Of a DNA stretch of 64,000 nucleotides, positions 1-9,185 are shown piece by piece. Position 1 is the stretch's first letter. The number at the start of each line of letters is the position of its first letter. The stretch covers positions 1,054,001 through 1,118,000 of the forward strand of contig CAVQBD010000009.1 in the NCBI GenBank assembly GCA_963710645.1, read 5' to 3'. Both the position numbers and the translations under genes were made by a program. The notes below the pieces were generated by a model that saw only the letters and a program-made list of their open reading frames with translations, was not told the DNA's origin and ran no database searches. Origin of the DNA: FEB-10 sp963710645. Its GTDB lineage: Bacteria > Acidobacteriota > Thermoanaerobaculia > Thermoanaerobaculales > Sulfomarinibacteraceae.

Positions 1-1907
1 TCGTGAAACAGGCGTGGTGACTCGCCGGAATACAGGTCCTGCAGCCGGCTGTACTCGAAGTGGCCGCGGTTGCCCAGATCGCTCAGCGTCAACGACTGGG
101 GAGCGCTGTCGAAGTTACCCACCACCAGCACATTGCCATTGAGCATGAAGGGGTTGTTGCGCATGAAGGTGAAAAGGTGCGGGTTGCCGGTGTCCAGCAA
201 CTCACGGTTGTTGTAATCCGCAAAGGCGGGGATCGTCGCGCGCACCGCGATCATCTTCTGTAGACCGGCAAAGATCTGCTGCTGCACCGTGCCGCGCTTG
301 TGTCGGAGTTCTGCCGTTTCCCAGTCGATGCGCGGGCGATTCATCCAGCGACTGTCGTTTGACTTGCCGTGGTCGTCTAGATAGCCGTAGTCGTTCAGGG
401 TGCCGATCTCGTCACCGTAGTAGATCAGCGGGATGCCGCCGAAGGACATGATCATGCTGTGCAGCAGGAGAATGAGGTCGATGCTGCGCCGGGTGTCTTC
501 CGGGTCGTCGCTTTCAAGCGCCGACTCCAGTCCCGCCAGGGAGGCCAGTGAGCCGGAGATTCGGGCGTCTCCGGTCTTGTTGTTGAACCCGAACGGCCGA
601 CCCCGGGCCGGTGAGTCGGCGTACACCCCGGTGAACCAATCCACCAGGAAACGGCGGTGGGCATGAGTTTCGTAACCCGCCTGCTCGATGTCCCTGTCGT
701 CGAATCCGAGGCCGATGTCGTCGTGGCAGCGCACGTAGTTGAGCCAGGTGGCGCGGTCGAGCTTGGTTGGAAGGTTGCGAATGCCCTGGTCGAGCAGCCT
801 GGTGTTCTTCGTGGCCGCGGCGTCCCACAGCAGGGCCATGAAGGTGGCGTTGTAGGCGATCTCGCACTCCTTGGCGATCACGGCGTCTTCGCCGAAATAC
901 TTGGCGATCTCCACCGGAGCGACGATGGCCTCGGCGATGAACAGCACACCCGGCGCGGTGACCTGGCAACAGTCCTTCATCAGTTGCAGAATCAGATGGG
1001 CCTCACGCTCGTTCTGACAGGTGGTGCCGATCTTCTTCCAGAGAAATGCCACCGCGTCCAAGCGCACGATGTCCGCCCCCTGATTGGCCCAGAACAGGAT
1101 GATGTCCAGCATTTCGATGAACACCGCGGGGTTGCCGTAGTTGAGGTCCCACTGGTAGTCGTTGAAGACGGTCATCACCCACTTGCCCATGGTCTCGTCG
1201 TAGGCGAAATTGCCGGGCGCGGTCTCCGGGAAGATCTCGGGCATGGTTTCCTCGAACATGTCCGGGATGTCGCGGTTGTCGAAGATGTAGAAGTAGTTCT
1301 GAAAATTTTGCTCGCCGCTGCGCGCACGACTGGCCCATTCGTGCTCGTTCGAGGTGTGATTCATCACCACGTCGAGGGTCAGCAGAATGTCGCGTTTGCG
1401 CAGCGTCTTTGCCAGGGCACTCAGGTCATCGAGGCTGCCCACTCTGTCGTCCACGTCGCGGAAATCGCTCACCGCGTAGCCGCCGTCGCTGGCGCCGGCG
1501 GGGCACTTCAAAATCGGCATCACATGAACCACGTTGACGCCAAGTTCCTGAAAATAGCCTACCTTGGATTGCAGGCCCTTCAGATCCCCGGCAAAGCCAT
1601 CCGTGTACAGTGCCATGCCGACCCACTGCTGGCCCAGGAACCAGCTGTGGTCCCGTTCTCGCGCCATGTCCACGGCCTTCAACTCGGCGCTTCGCCTGAT
1701 GTACTGGCGGGCCATCACCTCCACCAACTGCACCATCCGTTGTTCGAAGTCCTCGCCTTCACCGTACAGATGATGGAACAGGCTGTGGATGGCGTAGAAG
1801 TTCGCCCCCAGCCGGGTGTAGAAGTGGCGCAAGTCTTGCCTGCGGATCTCGGGCTTGAGCTCGTCGAGGATGTGATTCAGCAGGGAATGTGAGACCTGTT
1901 CGTACAT
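1..1907 (-). CDS. ams: amylosucrase (GH13), 3' end cut by window edge
   Basis: Reading the minus strand from ATG 1907 gives about 635 residues of a GH13 enzyme with amylosucrase organisation: a helical N-terminal region (residues 1-90), then the barrel. Visible motifs are RLDAVAFLW with nucleophile Asp about residue 284, FIAEAIV with acid/base Glu about 326, and CHDDIG with the transition-state His-Asp about 395. Amylosucrase splits sucrose and transfers glucose to alpha-glucan, releasing fructose. The family is about 636-650 aa, so only the last few residues are missing. A GGAG motif lies 5 nt before the start. It is the last of four sucrose genes (23 nt after fructokinase), so it probably recycles stored sucrose. 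A sucrose hydrolase of the same subfamily is the main alternative. Confidence 0.9.
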   Translation of the reverse strand, partial: MYEQVSHSLLNHILDELKPEIRRQDLRHFYTRLGANFYAIHSLFHHLYGEGEDFEQRMVQLVEVMARQYIRRSAELKAVDMARERDHSWFLGQQWVGMALYTDGFAGDLKGLQSKVGYFQELGVNVVHVMPILKCPAGASDGGYAVSDFRDVDDRVGSLDDLSALAKTLRKRDILLTLDVVMNHTSNEHEWASRARSGEQNFQNYFYIFDNRDIPDMFEETMPEIFPETAPGNFAYDETMGKWVMTVFNDYQWDLNYGNPAVFIEMLDIILFWANQGADIVRLDAVAFLWKKIGTTCQNEREAHLILQLMKDCCQVTAPGVLFIAEAIVAPVEIAKYFGEDAVIAKECEIAYNATFMALLWDAAATKNTRLLDQGIRNLPTKLDRATWLNYVRCHDDIGLGFDDRDIEQAGYETHAHRRFLVDWFTGVYADSPARGRPFGFNNKTGDARISGSLASLAGLESALESDDPEDTRRSIDLILLLHSMIMSFGGIPLIYYGDEIGTLNDYGYLDDHGKSNDSRWMNRPRIDWETAELRHKRGTVQQQIFAGLQKMIAVRATIPAFADYNNRELLDTGNPHLFTFMRNNPFMLNGNVLVVGNFDSAPQSLTLSDLGNRGHFEYSRLQDLYSGESPRLFH

Positions 1908-1930
1908 GGCTGCTCCGAATTATCGCCTAT

Positions 1931-2797
1931 TCACAGTTTCCAGGCGTCAACAAAAGGCCGGTAAAAGTCGGCGTCGGTCACCGTCGCGCCTCGTTTTCCC
2001 ACCAGGGCGGAAGCGAAGGTCTGGGCCCTGTGCAGGGTCGTGCTCAGCGGCCAGGCCTCGGCCAGTCCGAGGATGATCACCGAGGCAAAGGCATCCCCGG
2101 CGCCGACCGTATCCACCACGTCGATGCGATCCCGTGGCCTCACCGTGTGGCGCGCGCCGTCGGCGGTCAGCAGCTCGGCCCCGTCCGACCCCCGGGTGAC
2201 GACCAGTCCCTGGAGGTCGTGATCGTCGAGAAAACCCTCTGCACCCCTCTCTGAATGAGAGAGCAGGTCCAACTCGTCACAGTTAAGTTTGACCCAGTGG
2301 GCTCGGCGCACCATTGACAGGGCCCGATCCCTGTCCCACCACGGCGTTCGTAGATTGACGTCGACGAATACCGCCTCCGGTCCGCCGGCCCTCAATGCCT
2401 CCGCGCTCTGCCGGGAAATGGCGTCGCGCAGCGCCAGGGTGCCGTGATAGAGCAGTCCGCAACCGACGCGGTCCTGCGGCAACTCTTCGATCGCATCATA
2501 GGCGCAGGGGTGAGCGATGTCGTAGCTCGGCTCACCGTCGTCGAAAAGCACGCTGACCCGTCCCGTGGGGTGTTGCGGTTCGATTTGCAGGCCCTCGGTA
2601 TCCATGCCCCATGTGCGCATCGCCTCGCGGACTGCCTCACCCTCAGGGTCGCGGCCCACTCGGCTGATGAACCGTGGCCGCTGGCCGAAGGCCTGCAGAT
2701 GCCACGCCACATTGAAGGGCGCACCGCCGAGGACCTTCGTGCCATCCGGGAAATGATCGAACAGCACCTCTCCGAAGATGCACGGCCGCCCTTTCAT
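1931..2797 (-). CDS. fruK: PfkB-family fructokinase
   Basis: 288-aa ribokinase/PfkB-family sugar kinase, cytoplasmic. The N-terminus (IFGEVLFDHFPDG, residues 6-18) and GGAPFNVAWHL are the usual sugar-binding start of bacterial fructokinases. The C-terminal DTVGAGDAF carries the anion hole and catalytic Asp. ATG 2797 overlaps the phosphatase stop by 4 nt (ATGA), which fixes the start although the frame is open further upstream. Placed between sucrose-phosphatase and amylosucrase, it most likely phosphorylates the fructose released by amylosucrase, returning it to fructose-6-phosphate for sucrose-phosphate synthase. Other hexose specificities cannot be excluded from sequence alone. Confidence 0.88.
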   Translation of the reverse strand: MKGRPCIFGEVLFDHFPDGTKVLGGAPFNVAWHLQAFGQRPRFISRVGRDPEGEAVREAMRTWGMDTEGLQIEPQHPTGRVSVLFDDGEPSYDIAHPCAYDAIEELPQDRVGCGLLYHGTLALRDAISRQSAEALRAGGPEAVFVDVNLRTPWWDRDRALSMVRRAHWVKLNCDELDLLSHSERGAEGFLDDHDLQGLVVTRGSDGAELLTADGARHTVRPRDRIDVVDTVGAGDAFASVIILGLAEAWPLSTTLHRAQTFASALVGKRGATVTDADFYRPFVDAWKL

Positions 2798-3660
2798 ACG
2801 CCTTCGCCCGGCGTCTTGAACGCCATCCAGTCTCGTGTCTGCGGGTGGAAGTGGGCGACGCCCTCCAGGATGCCGGCGCTGTAGTTCCCGTTCATGCCCA
2901 TGAAGCCGCCGCGCGCACAATAGAGCCGATCGCCGTGTCCCTTCTCGTCGGCCAGCCGGCGCGCCGACTCGCGCACATCCTCTCGTGCGTTGGCCACCAG
3001 CACCGCCGGGATCGAGCTGGCCAGCACCTCCAGGTCGTTGCCGCTGTCGCCGCAGAAGACCGTTCTGGCGCATTCGAAACCGCACAGGTTCATCAGAGCC
3101 CTCACGGCGTGAACCTTCGACGCCCGCGCCGGCAGGATATCAAGCAGGCCGATGCCCTTGAGGTCGTCCACACTCCAGATCAGGTTGGCCTTCACGCGGA
3201 CGTTATCCAGTCGGTCGCGTATCTTTGCCTCCAACGCCTCGTGCTCGCTGTGCAGCAGAACGTAGAAGCTGAGTTTGAAACGGTTCTGCTGCGCGCTTTC
3301 CTGCGCTCGCAGATCGGGTAGATCGCGCAACAGGTCGTGCAGATCGGAGTGACTGCAACCGGCCCAATCCTGCCCGATCTCGGTTTCCCAGGCGGCCATT
3401 CGCTGCCACACCTGCTCCGGGCCGACGCGATACATGGTGGAGCCGACGTCACCCACGACGAAGTCCGGAGTCGGTAGCCCGAAGTTCGCGATCGCTTCTT
3501 GCACCAGAGCGCTGTGGCGACCGCTGACATAGGCCAGACTGACCTCCGGGCGCGCCACCAGTGCCGCGAATTGATGACGGGCACCGGCGGATTCGGGCTG
3601 GAGTCCGTTGGGGATCAGGGTGCGATCCAAATCAGTGCAGATCAGCAAGGGTCCGCTCAT
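2794..3660 (-). CDS. spp: sucrose-phosphate phosphatase (HAD superfamily)
   Basis: 288-aa HAD-superfamily hydrolase. Motif I is DLDRT (nucleophile Asp10, Asp12), motif II is the YVSGRH segment near residue 45, and the C-terminal GDSGNDLEVL supplies the Mg-binding acidic pair, as in the Cof/S6PP type. The expected reaction is sucrose-6-phosphate to sucrose plus phosphate. It overlaps the upstream synthase by 4 nt (ATGA) and the downstream kinase by 4 nt, indicating translational coupling. The function rests on both the fold and the operon; alone the sequence could be another sugar phosphatase. Confidence 0.87.
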   Translation of the reverse strand: MSGPLLICTDLDRTLIPNGLQPESAGARHQFAALVARPEVSLAYVSGRHSALVQEAIANFGLPTPDFVVGDVGSTMYRVGPEQVWQRMAAWETEIGQDWAGCSHSDLHDLLRDLPDLRAQESAQQNRFKLSFYVLLHSEHEALEAKIRDRLDNVRVKANLIWSVDDLKGIGLLDILPARASKVHAVRALMNLCGFECARTVFCGDSGNDLEVLASSIPAVLVANAREDVRESARRLADEKGHGDRLYCARGGFMGMNGNYSAGILEGVAHFHPQTRDWMAFKTPGEGV

Positions 3661-5804
3661 TCGCTTGGCGGAACCCGGCAGGTATCGAAGAAGTCATAGT
3701 GATCGATGGCCTCGAGGATCCCCAGGGCATGGGGTTGGTCGGCAAAATAGATCCTCTCTTGGTCCACCAGCAGCGACAACTCCTCGTGATGACGGTTGCC
3801 CACCACCACCGCCAGGGTGTTGCCGCGCATCATGTCCTCGTCGGCGCCCGAACCTCCGGCCACCAGCACCTGTTCGAGTGGAATGTCGAGCCGCTGTGAG
3901 ACATAGCGCAGGGCCTGTCCCTTGGAGGCGCGCGACGGCAGGATGTCTAGGAATTGCCCGAAGGAACAGAACACGTTGGCGGTCAGTTCCTTCTGGAGGA
4001 TCAGGGTGATGATCTCCTCCGGCGTTGGGGCCTTCTCAGCATCAAAGTAATACGACAGCTTGAGGGCGCTTTGCTCTCTCTTCGGTTGAATCTTGAGACC
4101 CGGCAACTCGGCCAGCACCCGTCGCACCCGCTGCGGGTTCCAGTGATGATCGATGTGGTCGGCCCACCAGTCGTCGTCGGTGAGGTTTTGACCGTATTGG
4201 ATGCGTGTGCCCAGGCTGCTGATCAGAACGTCCGGCATGGGGATGCGAAATTTCTTCATCAATGCCAGGGCGGCGTCGAACCGCCGGCCGGTGGCGATCC
4301 CGAAGGTGACGGATTTGTGGTTCTGGCGAACCACTTCGGCAAAGCGCTCCAGTGCGGCGGGATTCCCCAGCAGGTTCTGGTCCAGGTCAGTGAAGATGGC
4401 GCGATCGCGGTAGCGCACCAGGCGTGTCGGGCGCCCGCTGGGCATGGGCTGGCGCGTGCCGGGCAGCCCGCGCACTTCGGCGAGGTAGGCCTCGGCGTGG
4501 GCCTGCCAGGAATAATGCCGTCGAACGCCTTCGATGCCGTTACGGGAGGCCTTCTCCCAAGCCTCGCGGTCGCGCAGGAGTTTGAGGAGGGCCTGGATGA
4601 TTGCCCCCGTGTCCAGCGGGTCCACCAGTTCGCCGTTGTGGCAGTTGGCGATGATGTCCACCGGCCCGCCGTTCTCGGTGACCACCACCGGCAGGCCGCT
4701 GGCGGCCGCCTCCAGGATGGTCAGCCCGAAGGGTTCGGTAAGAGCCGGATTGACGAACACACCGCCGGACGCCGCCGCCAGACGATAGATGGCCGGCACC
4801 TCGTCGGCGCGGTGACTCTTGGGTATCGCGACCTTGCCGTAGAGGTCGTAGCTGTCGATCAACAGCAGGATCTTGTTCAGCACCGACTGGGCGCCATCCT
4901 CCATGTCGCGGATATCGTCGCGAGTGCCGGCCACGATCAGCAGATTGGCCAATTGCTGCAGGGCCTTCGACTCGCCGTACGCCTCGATCAAGGTCAGAAT
5001 GTTCTTACGTTCGTCCGGCCGCGACAGCGCGAGGATCAGCGGATTGTTCGACTCAGTGAGGAAGCGCGGCAACTGCTCTGCGAACGCGATGTGCTCGCTC
5101 TGTTTCGGCGGGTGAAACTGCTTCAAATCGGTGCCGGGCGGTATCACCGTCATGCGCGCCGGGTCGTAGTAGTTGTACAGGCCGTACTGCTCCTCGATCT
5201 CGTTGTGGCTGCTGGTGATCACCAGCGCGGCGTTGGCGAGCACCTCCTCCTCGGCATCGATGCGGCGTTCCATGGCGTAGGTATGCTCGATCTCCTCGCG
5301 CGACAGCCCTTTGGCCAGCAGGCGCTTCCGCTTGTCGCGGCCGAGCGAATGGCCGGTGTGGATCAACGGGACGCCCAGCATATTGGTCAGGCGCACGGCC
5401 ACGTAGCCGGCATCGGCATAGTGGCTGTGCACCACGTCCGGCATGGTCGGCTGCTCGTTGAGCCAGGTGACCAGGTTGTCCATGAAGCTGTCGAGGTGAT
5501 CCCACAACTGCTCCTTAGCGATGTACTCTTCGGGTCCGGCTTCGATGCGCACGATGCGTGCCTTGTCGGACAGGACCTCGATGGGCTCAGCATAGTCTGC
5601 ACTGACGGTCGGATCGACAATTCGCCGGGTGATCAGGTCCACCTGCGCAACATCATCGCGCTCGGCCAGGGCCCGCGCCAGGTCGACCACATACTTGGTT
5701 TGGCCGCCGGTATCGGCATCGCGGCCGAGTTCCAGATCGTGACCGCGGATCAGGCCATGGATGCTGATCAGAATCAAATACTGCTTTTTGTTTGCGTGTT
5801 CCAT
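3657..5804 (-). CDS. sps: sucrose-phosphate synthase with C-terminal HAD domain
   Basis: 715-aa bifunctional-looking protein. Residues 1 to about 460 are a GT4 glycosyltransferase: ISIHGLIRG at the N-terminus, the DTGGQTKYV UDP-sugar site, HSHYADAG, and the acidic EPFGLTILEAAASG motif. Residues about 470-715 are a HAD/sucrose-phosphatase-like domain (TDLDQNLLGN, then GGSGADEDMM). This is the long bacterial SPS architecture of about 710-740 aa, which makes sucrose-6-phosphate from UDP- or ADP-glucose and fructose-6-phosphate. ATG 5804 is preceded by an AGGAG motif; the open frame beyond it is non-coding. It is first in the operon. The separate phosphatase gene downstream suggests that the attached HAD domain is regulatory or weakly active. 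Confidence 0.93.
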   Translation of the reverse strand: MEHANKKQYLILISIHGLIRGHDLELGRDADTGGQTKYVVDLARALAERDDVAQVDLITRRIVDPTVSADYAEPIEVLSDKARIVRIEAGPEEYIAKEQLWDHLDSFMDNLVTWLNEQPTMPDVVHSHYADAGYVAVRLTNMLGVPLIHTGHSLGRDKRKRLLAKGLSREEIEHTYAMERRIDAEEEVLANAALVITSSHNEIEEQYGLYNYYDPARMTVIPPGTDLKQFHPPKQSEHIAFAEQLPRFLTESNNPLILALSRPDERKNILTLIEAYGESKALQQLANLLIVAGTRDDIRDMEDGAQSVLNKILLLIDSYDLYGKVAIPKSHRADEVPAIYRLAAASGGVFVNPALTEPFGLTILEAAASGLPVVVTENGGPVDIIANCHNGELVDPLDTGAIIQALLKLLRDREAWEKASRNGIEGVRRHYSWQAHAEAYLAEVRGLPGTRQPMPSGRPTRLVRYRDRAIFTDLDQNLLGNPAALERFAEVVRQNHKSVTFGIATGRRFDAALALMKKFRIPMPDVLISSLGTRIQYGQNLTDDDWWADHIDHHWNPQRVRRVLAELPGLKIQPKREQSALKLSYYFDAEKAPTPEEIITLILQKELTANVFCSFGQFLDILPSRASKGQALRYVSQRLDIPLEQVLVAGGSGADEDMMRGNTLAVVVGNRHHEELSLLVDQERIYFADQPHALGILEAIDHYDFFDTCRVPPSE

Positions 5805-5997
5805 AGACTCCTGTGGCGCCGTGTCATCGATACGACAAGGCGCGAACACCGGTCCATCTGGCGCGCCACCCAGAGGCTTCGGGCCGGTCACCGGGCGGCG
5901 AGTGCGCGCAAGAACGGCCCACACGCAGCCGCGAGATTGTGGACGAGCGCTGGCCCCGTCTTCTCCTACCACAACAGATCGACGGCCGATTATCAAG

Positions 5998-6255
5998 GTG
6001 GACGCCGTTGGTGCCACGTACCGAATTGTTCTCGTATCGGTGCTGTCCGGGGTCGGTGTGGGTGTCGCCGCCGCCGTGACCATGGACGTGCTGGGTGTGG
6101 TCGCGCGGCGGCTCGGCCTCGCGGTGGGTGCGACGGGAACCTGGGCCGGACGCCGGTATCTCGGCATCGCAAGGGTCCAGTTTGTTCGTTCCGACATCGC
6201 ATCTGCGCCCGAACTGGCCGGCGAGGCCAGGGCAGCAATGGTCGGGCACTTCATG
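5998..6255 (+). pseudogene. DUF2938-like membrane protein remnant
   Basis: In this frame a hydrophobic segment (VLVSVLSGVGVGVAAAV) is followed by TMDVLGVVARRLG, GTWAGRRYLGIARVQF and SDIASAPELAGE...VGHFMIS. That order resembles the first half of DUF2938 family membrane proteins as I recall them. After about 6255 the frame runs antisense into the EamA gene, so the C-terminal half is absent. No good start or RBS is visible; GTG 5998 is used only as a boundary. I read it as a decayed, 3'-deleted gene in an otherwise empty 466-nt gap. It could instead be chance similarity. Confidence 0.4.
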
Positions 6256-6270
6256 ATCTCGACCGTGCTT

Positions 6271-7287
6271 TCAGATGAGCTGCTCACCACTGTCGCTGGA
6301 TGCGAGGTGGTGTTCCTCCTGAACGTGGACCGGATACCACGTCCTGTCGTGCTGCAGCTCGTCCTCAGGGGAATGTGCGGGATGCTGTTCCCTCGAGCGG
6401 CCACCTGCAAGCTGCACGCCGAGCACGCCGAGCACGGCCAGGATGAGCCCAGCCCCCTCCCTTACGCTGATTGGCTCGCCGAGGAAGAGCCAGGCGAGAA
6501 TCGCGATCTGAATCAGCATCGTGTTATTGATCAGGTTCGATTCGATGGCGGTGAGGCTTCGCAGGCTGTGGTTCCAGATTGTGAACGCCAGGGCGGTATT
6601 GATGACCGCCAGCCAAATGACAATGCCCCAGCCCGACAGGTCCAGGCGAGGCACACCCTCGACAATGAACCCAACGGCCAGGAGGAGAGACGACCCGATG
6701 CCCATGCTCACGACCGTGACCAGGAGAGGGTGAAGGTCGCCGCGTCGATTCACGGATCGCCCGAGCAGCGAAGCCCACGAGTTGGCGAGCAACCCAACCA
6801 CGGCAACAACCAAACCGATGACCTGGAGGGGCAGCGCGAGAGGGATGAAGTAGACGATCGCACCGAGCAGGAAGGTGCAGACTCCGAGCCACTGGCCGCG
6901 CGTCAGCCGTTCCCCAAGAAACGAGACGCCGAGTACGGCGACGACTGCCGGGGAGAAGCAGAGAATCAAGCTGAGCGTGACCGCGGGCAGAAAACCGAGG
7001 GCGACGAATTGAGCGCCTTGGGTCACAGAGTAGAAAACGACTCCAAGGAGGGACAGCCGCAACCAATCGGAAGGTGTCAATCTGCTCAGTTCCGCCCGTC
7101 GAAGGGCGCTCACCAGCAGCGCCGGCGCAAGGATCAGGAAGGCCAGGGTGTACCTCATTCCGGCGAAACTGATTGCCGGTATTTCCTCCAGACCAAACTT
7201 GATCAGGACCCACGACGTGGACCAGAGGAAGGTCACAAACAAGGCCTGTAGTTTTGCAAAGCGATGAGGTCGACGGGGTTCAGCCAT
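6271..7287 (-). CDS. EamA/DMT-family membrane transporter
   Basis: 338-aa polytopic protein with about ten hydrophobic segments and two EamA repeats (residues about 12-145 and 160-295), typical of drug/metabolite exporters. The end of each half shows the family pattern of a conserved proline/glutamate loop (FLGERLTRGQ and FLGEPISVREG). The start ATG 7287 has AAAGGAG 7 nt upstream. After the last helix there is an unusual hydrophilic tail of about 40 residues (after VQLAGGRSREQ) that is not normal for the family and lies beside the DUF2938 remnant. The substrate cannot be told. Confidence 0.85.
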   Translation of the reverse strand: MAEPRRPHRFAKLQALFVTFLWSTSWVLIKFGLEEIPAISFAGMRYTLAFLILAPALLVSALRRAELSRLTPSDWLRLSLLGVVFYSVTQGAQFVALGFLPAVTLSLILCFSPAVVAVLGVSFLGERLTRGQWLGVCTFLLGAIVYFIPLALPLQVIGLVVAVVGLLANSWASLLGRSVNRRGDLHPLLVTVVSMGIGSSLLLAVGFIVEGVPRLDLSGWGIVIWLAVINTALAFTIWNHSLRSLTAIESNLINNTMLIQIAILAWLFLGEPISVREGAGLILAVLGVLGVQLAGGRSREQHPAHSPEDELQHDRTWYPVHVQEEHHLASSDSGEQLI

Positions 7288-7300
7288 GGAGGTCTCCTTT

Positions 7301-7332
7301 AGGTTTGGGCACAGCCCGTGCTGTGCCGACCT
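7301..7332. promoter_or_regulatory. palindrome just upstream of the EamA gene
   Basis: A perfect 8-bp inverted repeat (GGCACAGC at 7308-7315 and GCTGTGCC at 7320-7327, 4-nt loop) is extended by AGGT/ACCT arms. It sits 21 nt upstream of the EamA start codon on the minus strand, just before the ribosome-binding site. It could be a repressor operator or a 5' UTR hairpin. Confidence 0.35.
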
Positions 7333-7576
7333 ATCCCCTCCAGGCTTTTTCCCGTCTAGGTGCGAGCCGAGATTTCGGCCTTCTGTGACGCTTGGACCAG
7401 CCCGACTGTCGTCGGCGGAACCCTAGCCACCCTTCAGTCGACATCCGATTCTGGCATCTCCGACATGACCGGGTCAACCGTTGCAGAAATGAAGTGGGAC
7501 CATCTGTTTCCCGGCAAGCAGACTCTGACGAGAGAGGGGCCGGCGGTGAACTCGGCTGTCTGGTACGTGGAACCGT

Positions 7577-7625
7577 TCGGGTCGACCACGCCGAAGGGAG
7601 CGGCCCGCGGCTGCGGCCGAGGTGG
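7577..7625. repeat. dispersed intergenic repeat, copy 1
   Basis: The segment beginning TCGGGTCGACCACGCC and running through GAAGGGAGCGG and a G-rich tail is repeated almost exactly at 10247-10295 (first 27 nt identical, then similar with substitutions). Both copies lie in non-coding DNA just outside genes. No transposase is attached. Confidence 0.6.
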
Positions 7626-7799
7626 GGGGGGGCAGGGAGGTGGTTGCGCCTGCGTCCCCGCCGAAGACCGGACAACCCGAACACTCTGAACATGTTCGCG
7701 AGGAATAGCATCATCTCAATGGTTTGTTGCCATGGCTGACCCGCATGCCATGATCAACAACTGTCATTGCTCGCGGCCAATACACGACCTGGAGACACC

Positions 7800-8903
7800 A
7801 TGACTCAAAAGCGGATCTTCACCCCGTTCGAAATCAGCGGCCTGACCCTCAAAAATCGCATCGTGCTCGCTCCGATGACCCGCGCGAGGGCAGGGGAAGG
7901 CAGGGTTCCCAACGACCTCATGGCGGAGTACTACGTCCAACGCGCCGGGGCCGGACTCCTGATCACCGAGGCGACGGTCGTCTCCGAGCAGGGCATCGGT
8001 TGGGTCGACTCGCCCGGGATCTACACCGAGGCCCAGGCCGAGGGCTGGAAGCTGGTGACCGACGCCGTTCACGCGACGGGCACACCGATCTTCCTACAGC
8101 TCTGGCACTGCGGCCGGGCGTCACACAGCGCGTTTCACGGCGGTCAGCCGGCGGTGGCCCCCTCAGCGGTCAAGCTCAAAGGGGATCACGTTCACACGCC
8201 CGACGGCCCGAAGCCCTACGAGACACCCAGGGCCCTGGAGACCGACGAGATCCCCGCCATCGTCGCCGACTTCAGGCGAGCTACCGAACTCGCACGAGCC
8301 GCAGGATTCGACGGCGTGGAGGTCCACGCCGCCAACGGCTACCTGCTCAACCAGTTCCTCGAGTCCAAGACCAATCGGCGCACCGACCGCTACGGAGGCA
8401 CTATCGAGAAGCGTTTTCGGCTCCTCGGAGAGGTCTTCGAGGCGGCGAGCAACGCCTGGTCGTCGGACCGGGTGGGCGTGCGCCTCTCGCCCAACGGGTC
8501 ATTTAACGACATGGGCTCACCGGACTATCGCGAGACATTCACCTACACGGCACGACGGTTGCAGTCGATGGGCCTGGCCTACCTCCATCTGGTCGACGGA
8601 CTGGCATTCGGGTTCCATGAACTCGGTGAGCCGGTCACACTCGAACACGCCCGCGAGGTCTACAGCGGAACCCTCATCGGCAGTTGCGGTTACGATTTCG
8701 AGACCGCCGAGGCGGCGGTCAGTGGAGGCGCTGCCGATCTGATTGCCTTCGGCCGACCGTTCATCAACAACCCCGACCTCCCGGCCCGCTTCGCAAACGG
8801 CTGGCCCCTCAACGAAGACTTCGATATGAGCACCTGGTACTCGGGCGGCGATGGCGCCAAAGGCTACACCGACTTTCCGACCTACGACGATCGCGACCAG
8901 TAG
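7800..8903 (+). CDS. NADH:flavin oxidoreductase, old yellow enzyme family
   Basis: 367-aa FMN-dependent alkene reductase of the OYE/NemA/XenB type. Visible features are the N-terminal LKNRIVLAPMTRARA, LQLWHCGRASH, the substrate-binding pair H176-A-A-N179 in VEVHAANGYLLNQF, the downstream RTDRYGG, and the C-terminal phosphate-binding AFGRPFINNPDLP. ATG 7800 follows a GGAG motif; an in-frame ATG 33 nt upstream lacks one. The family reduces enones, nitro esters and similar electrophiles with NAD(P)H. It stands alone, so the substrate is unknown. Confidence 0.92.
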   Translation: MTQKRIFTPFEISGLTLKNRIVLAPMTRARAGEGRVPNDLMAEYYVQRAGAGLLITEATVVSEQGIGWVDSPGIYTEAQAEGWKLVTDAVHATGTPIFLQLWHCGRASHSAFHGGQPAVAPSAVKLKGDHVHTPDGPKPYETPRALETDEIPAIVADFRRATELARAAGFDGVEVHAANGYLLNQFLESKTNRRTDRYGGTIEKRFRLLGEVFEAASNAWSSDRVGVRLSPNGSFNDMGSPDYRETFTYTARRLQSMGLAYLHLVDGLAFGFHELGEPVTLEHAREVYSGTLIGSCGYDFETAEAAVSGGAADLIAFGRPFINNPDLPARFANGWPLNEDFDMSTWYSGGDGAKGYTDFPTYDDRDQ

Positions 8904-8957
8904 GACCTGACGGCTGCAAAGTTCCCTGATCATTCAGAGAATTCGGGCCCGCCGGCG

Positions 8958-8974
8958 GATGGGTGCCACCCATC
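8958..8974. terminator. small hairpin after the OYE gene
   Basis: GATGGGT-gcc-ACCCATC forms a 7-bp hairpin 55 nt after the stop. It lacks a following T-run, so it may be a 3'-end stabiliser rather than an intrinsic terminator. Confidence 0.3.
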
Positions 8975-9185
8975 ATGCCCATCGAGGCGAGTCAACGCGG
9001 CTATGTTGCAGGAAAACGATCATCAGGCGTCGTCCCCTCCTCGCCTCAACCTGCCATAACTACTGGACAACGGACCTGGCACCCATCTCACCCATCTGGT
9101 TTCTCGAAAACCGTGGCAGACCGGGCCCGTACACCACAGAGAATCGGTTGTGGCTCGGACCGGTCCGTTTTCAGCTGGGAGAATC

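Larger units (their letters stand above)
7288..7799. other. 512-nt intergenic stretch
   Basis: Between the EamA gene and the old-yellow-enzyme gene I see no convincing gene. It contains the palindrome at 7301-7332 and one copy of a dispersed repeat around 7577-7625 that recurs at 10247-10295. The open frames here are low-complexity and unlike proteins. Confidence 0.5.

Noticed and set aside
657..1892. Plus-strand open frame of about 411 codons at the left edge
   Set aside because: It is the antisense shadow of the amylosucrase gene, whose catalytic motifs are intact on the minus strand.
3954..6278. Very long open frame on the plus strand opposite the sucrose-phosphate synthase gene
   Set aside because: It is antisense to a clear GT4/HAD protein and has no recognisable motifs; GC-rich codon bias on one strand keeps the opposite frame open.
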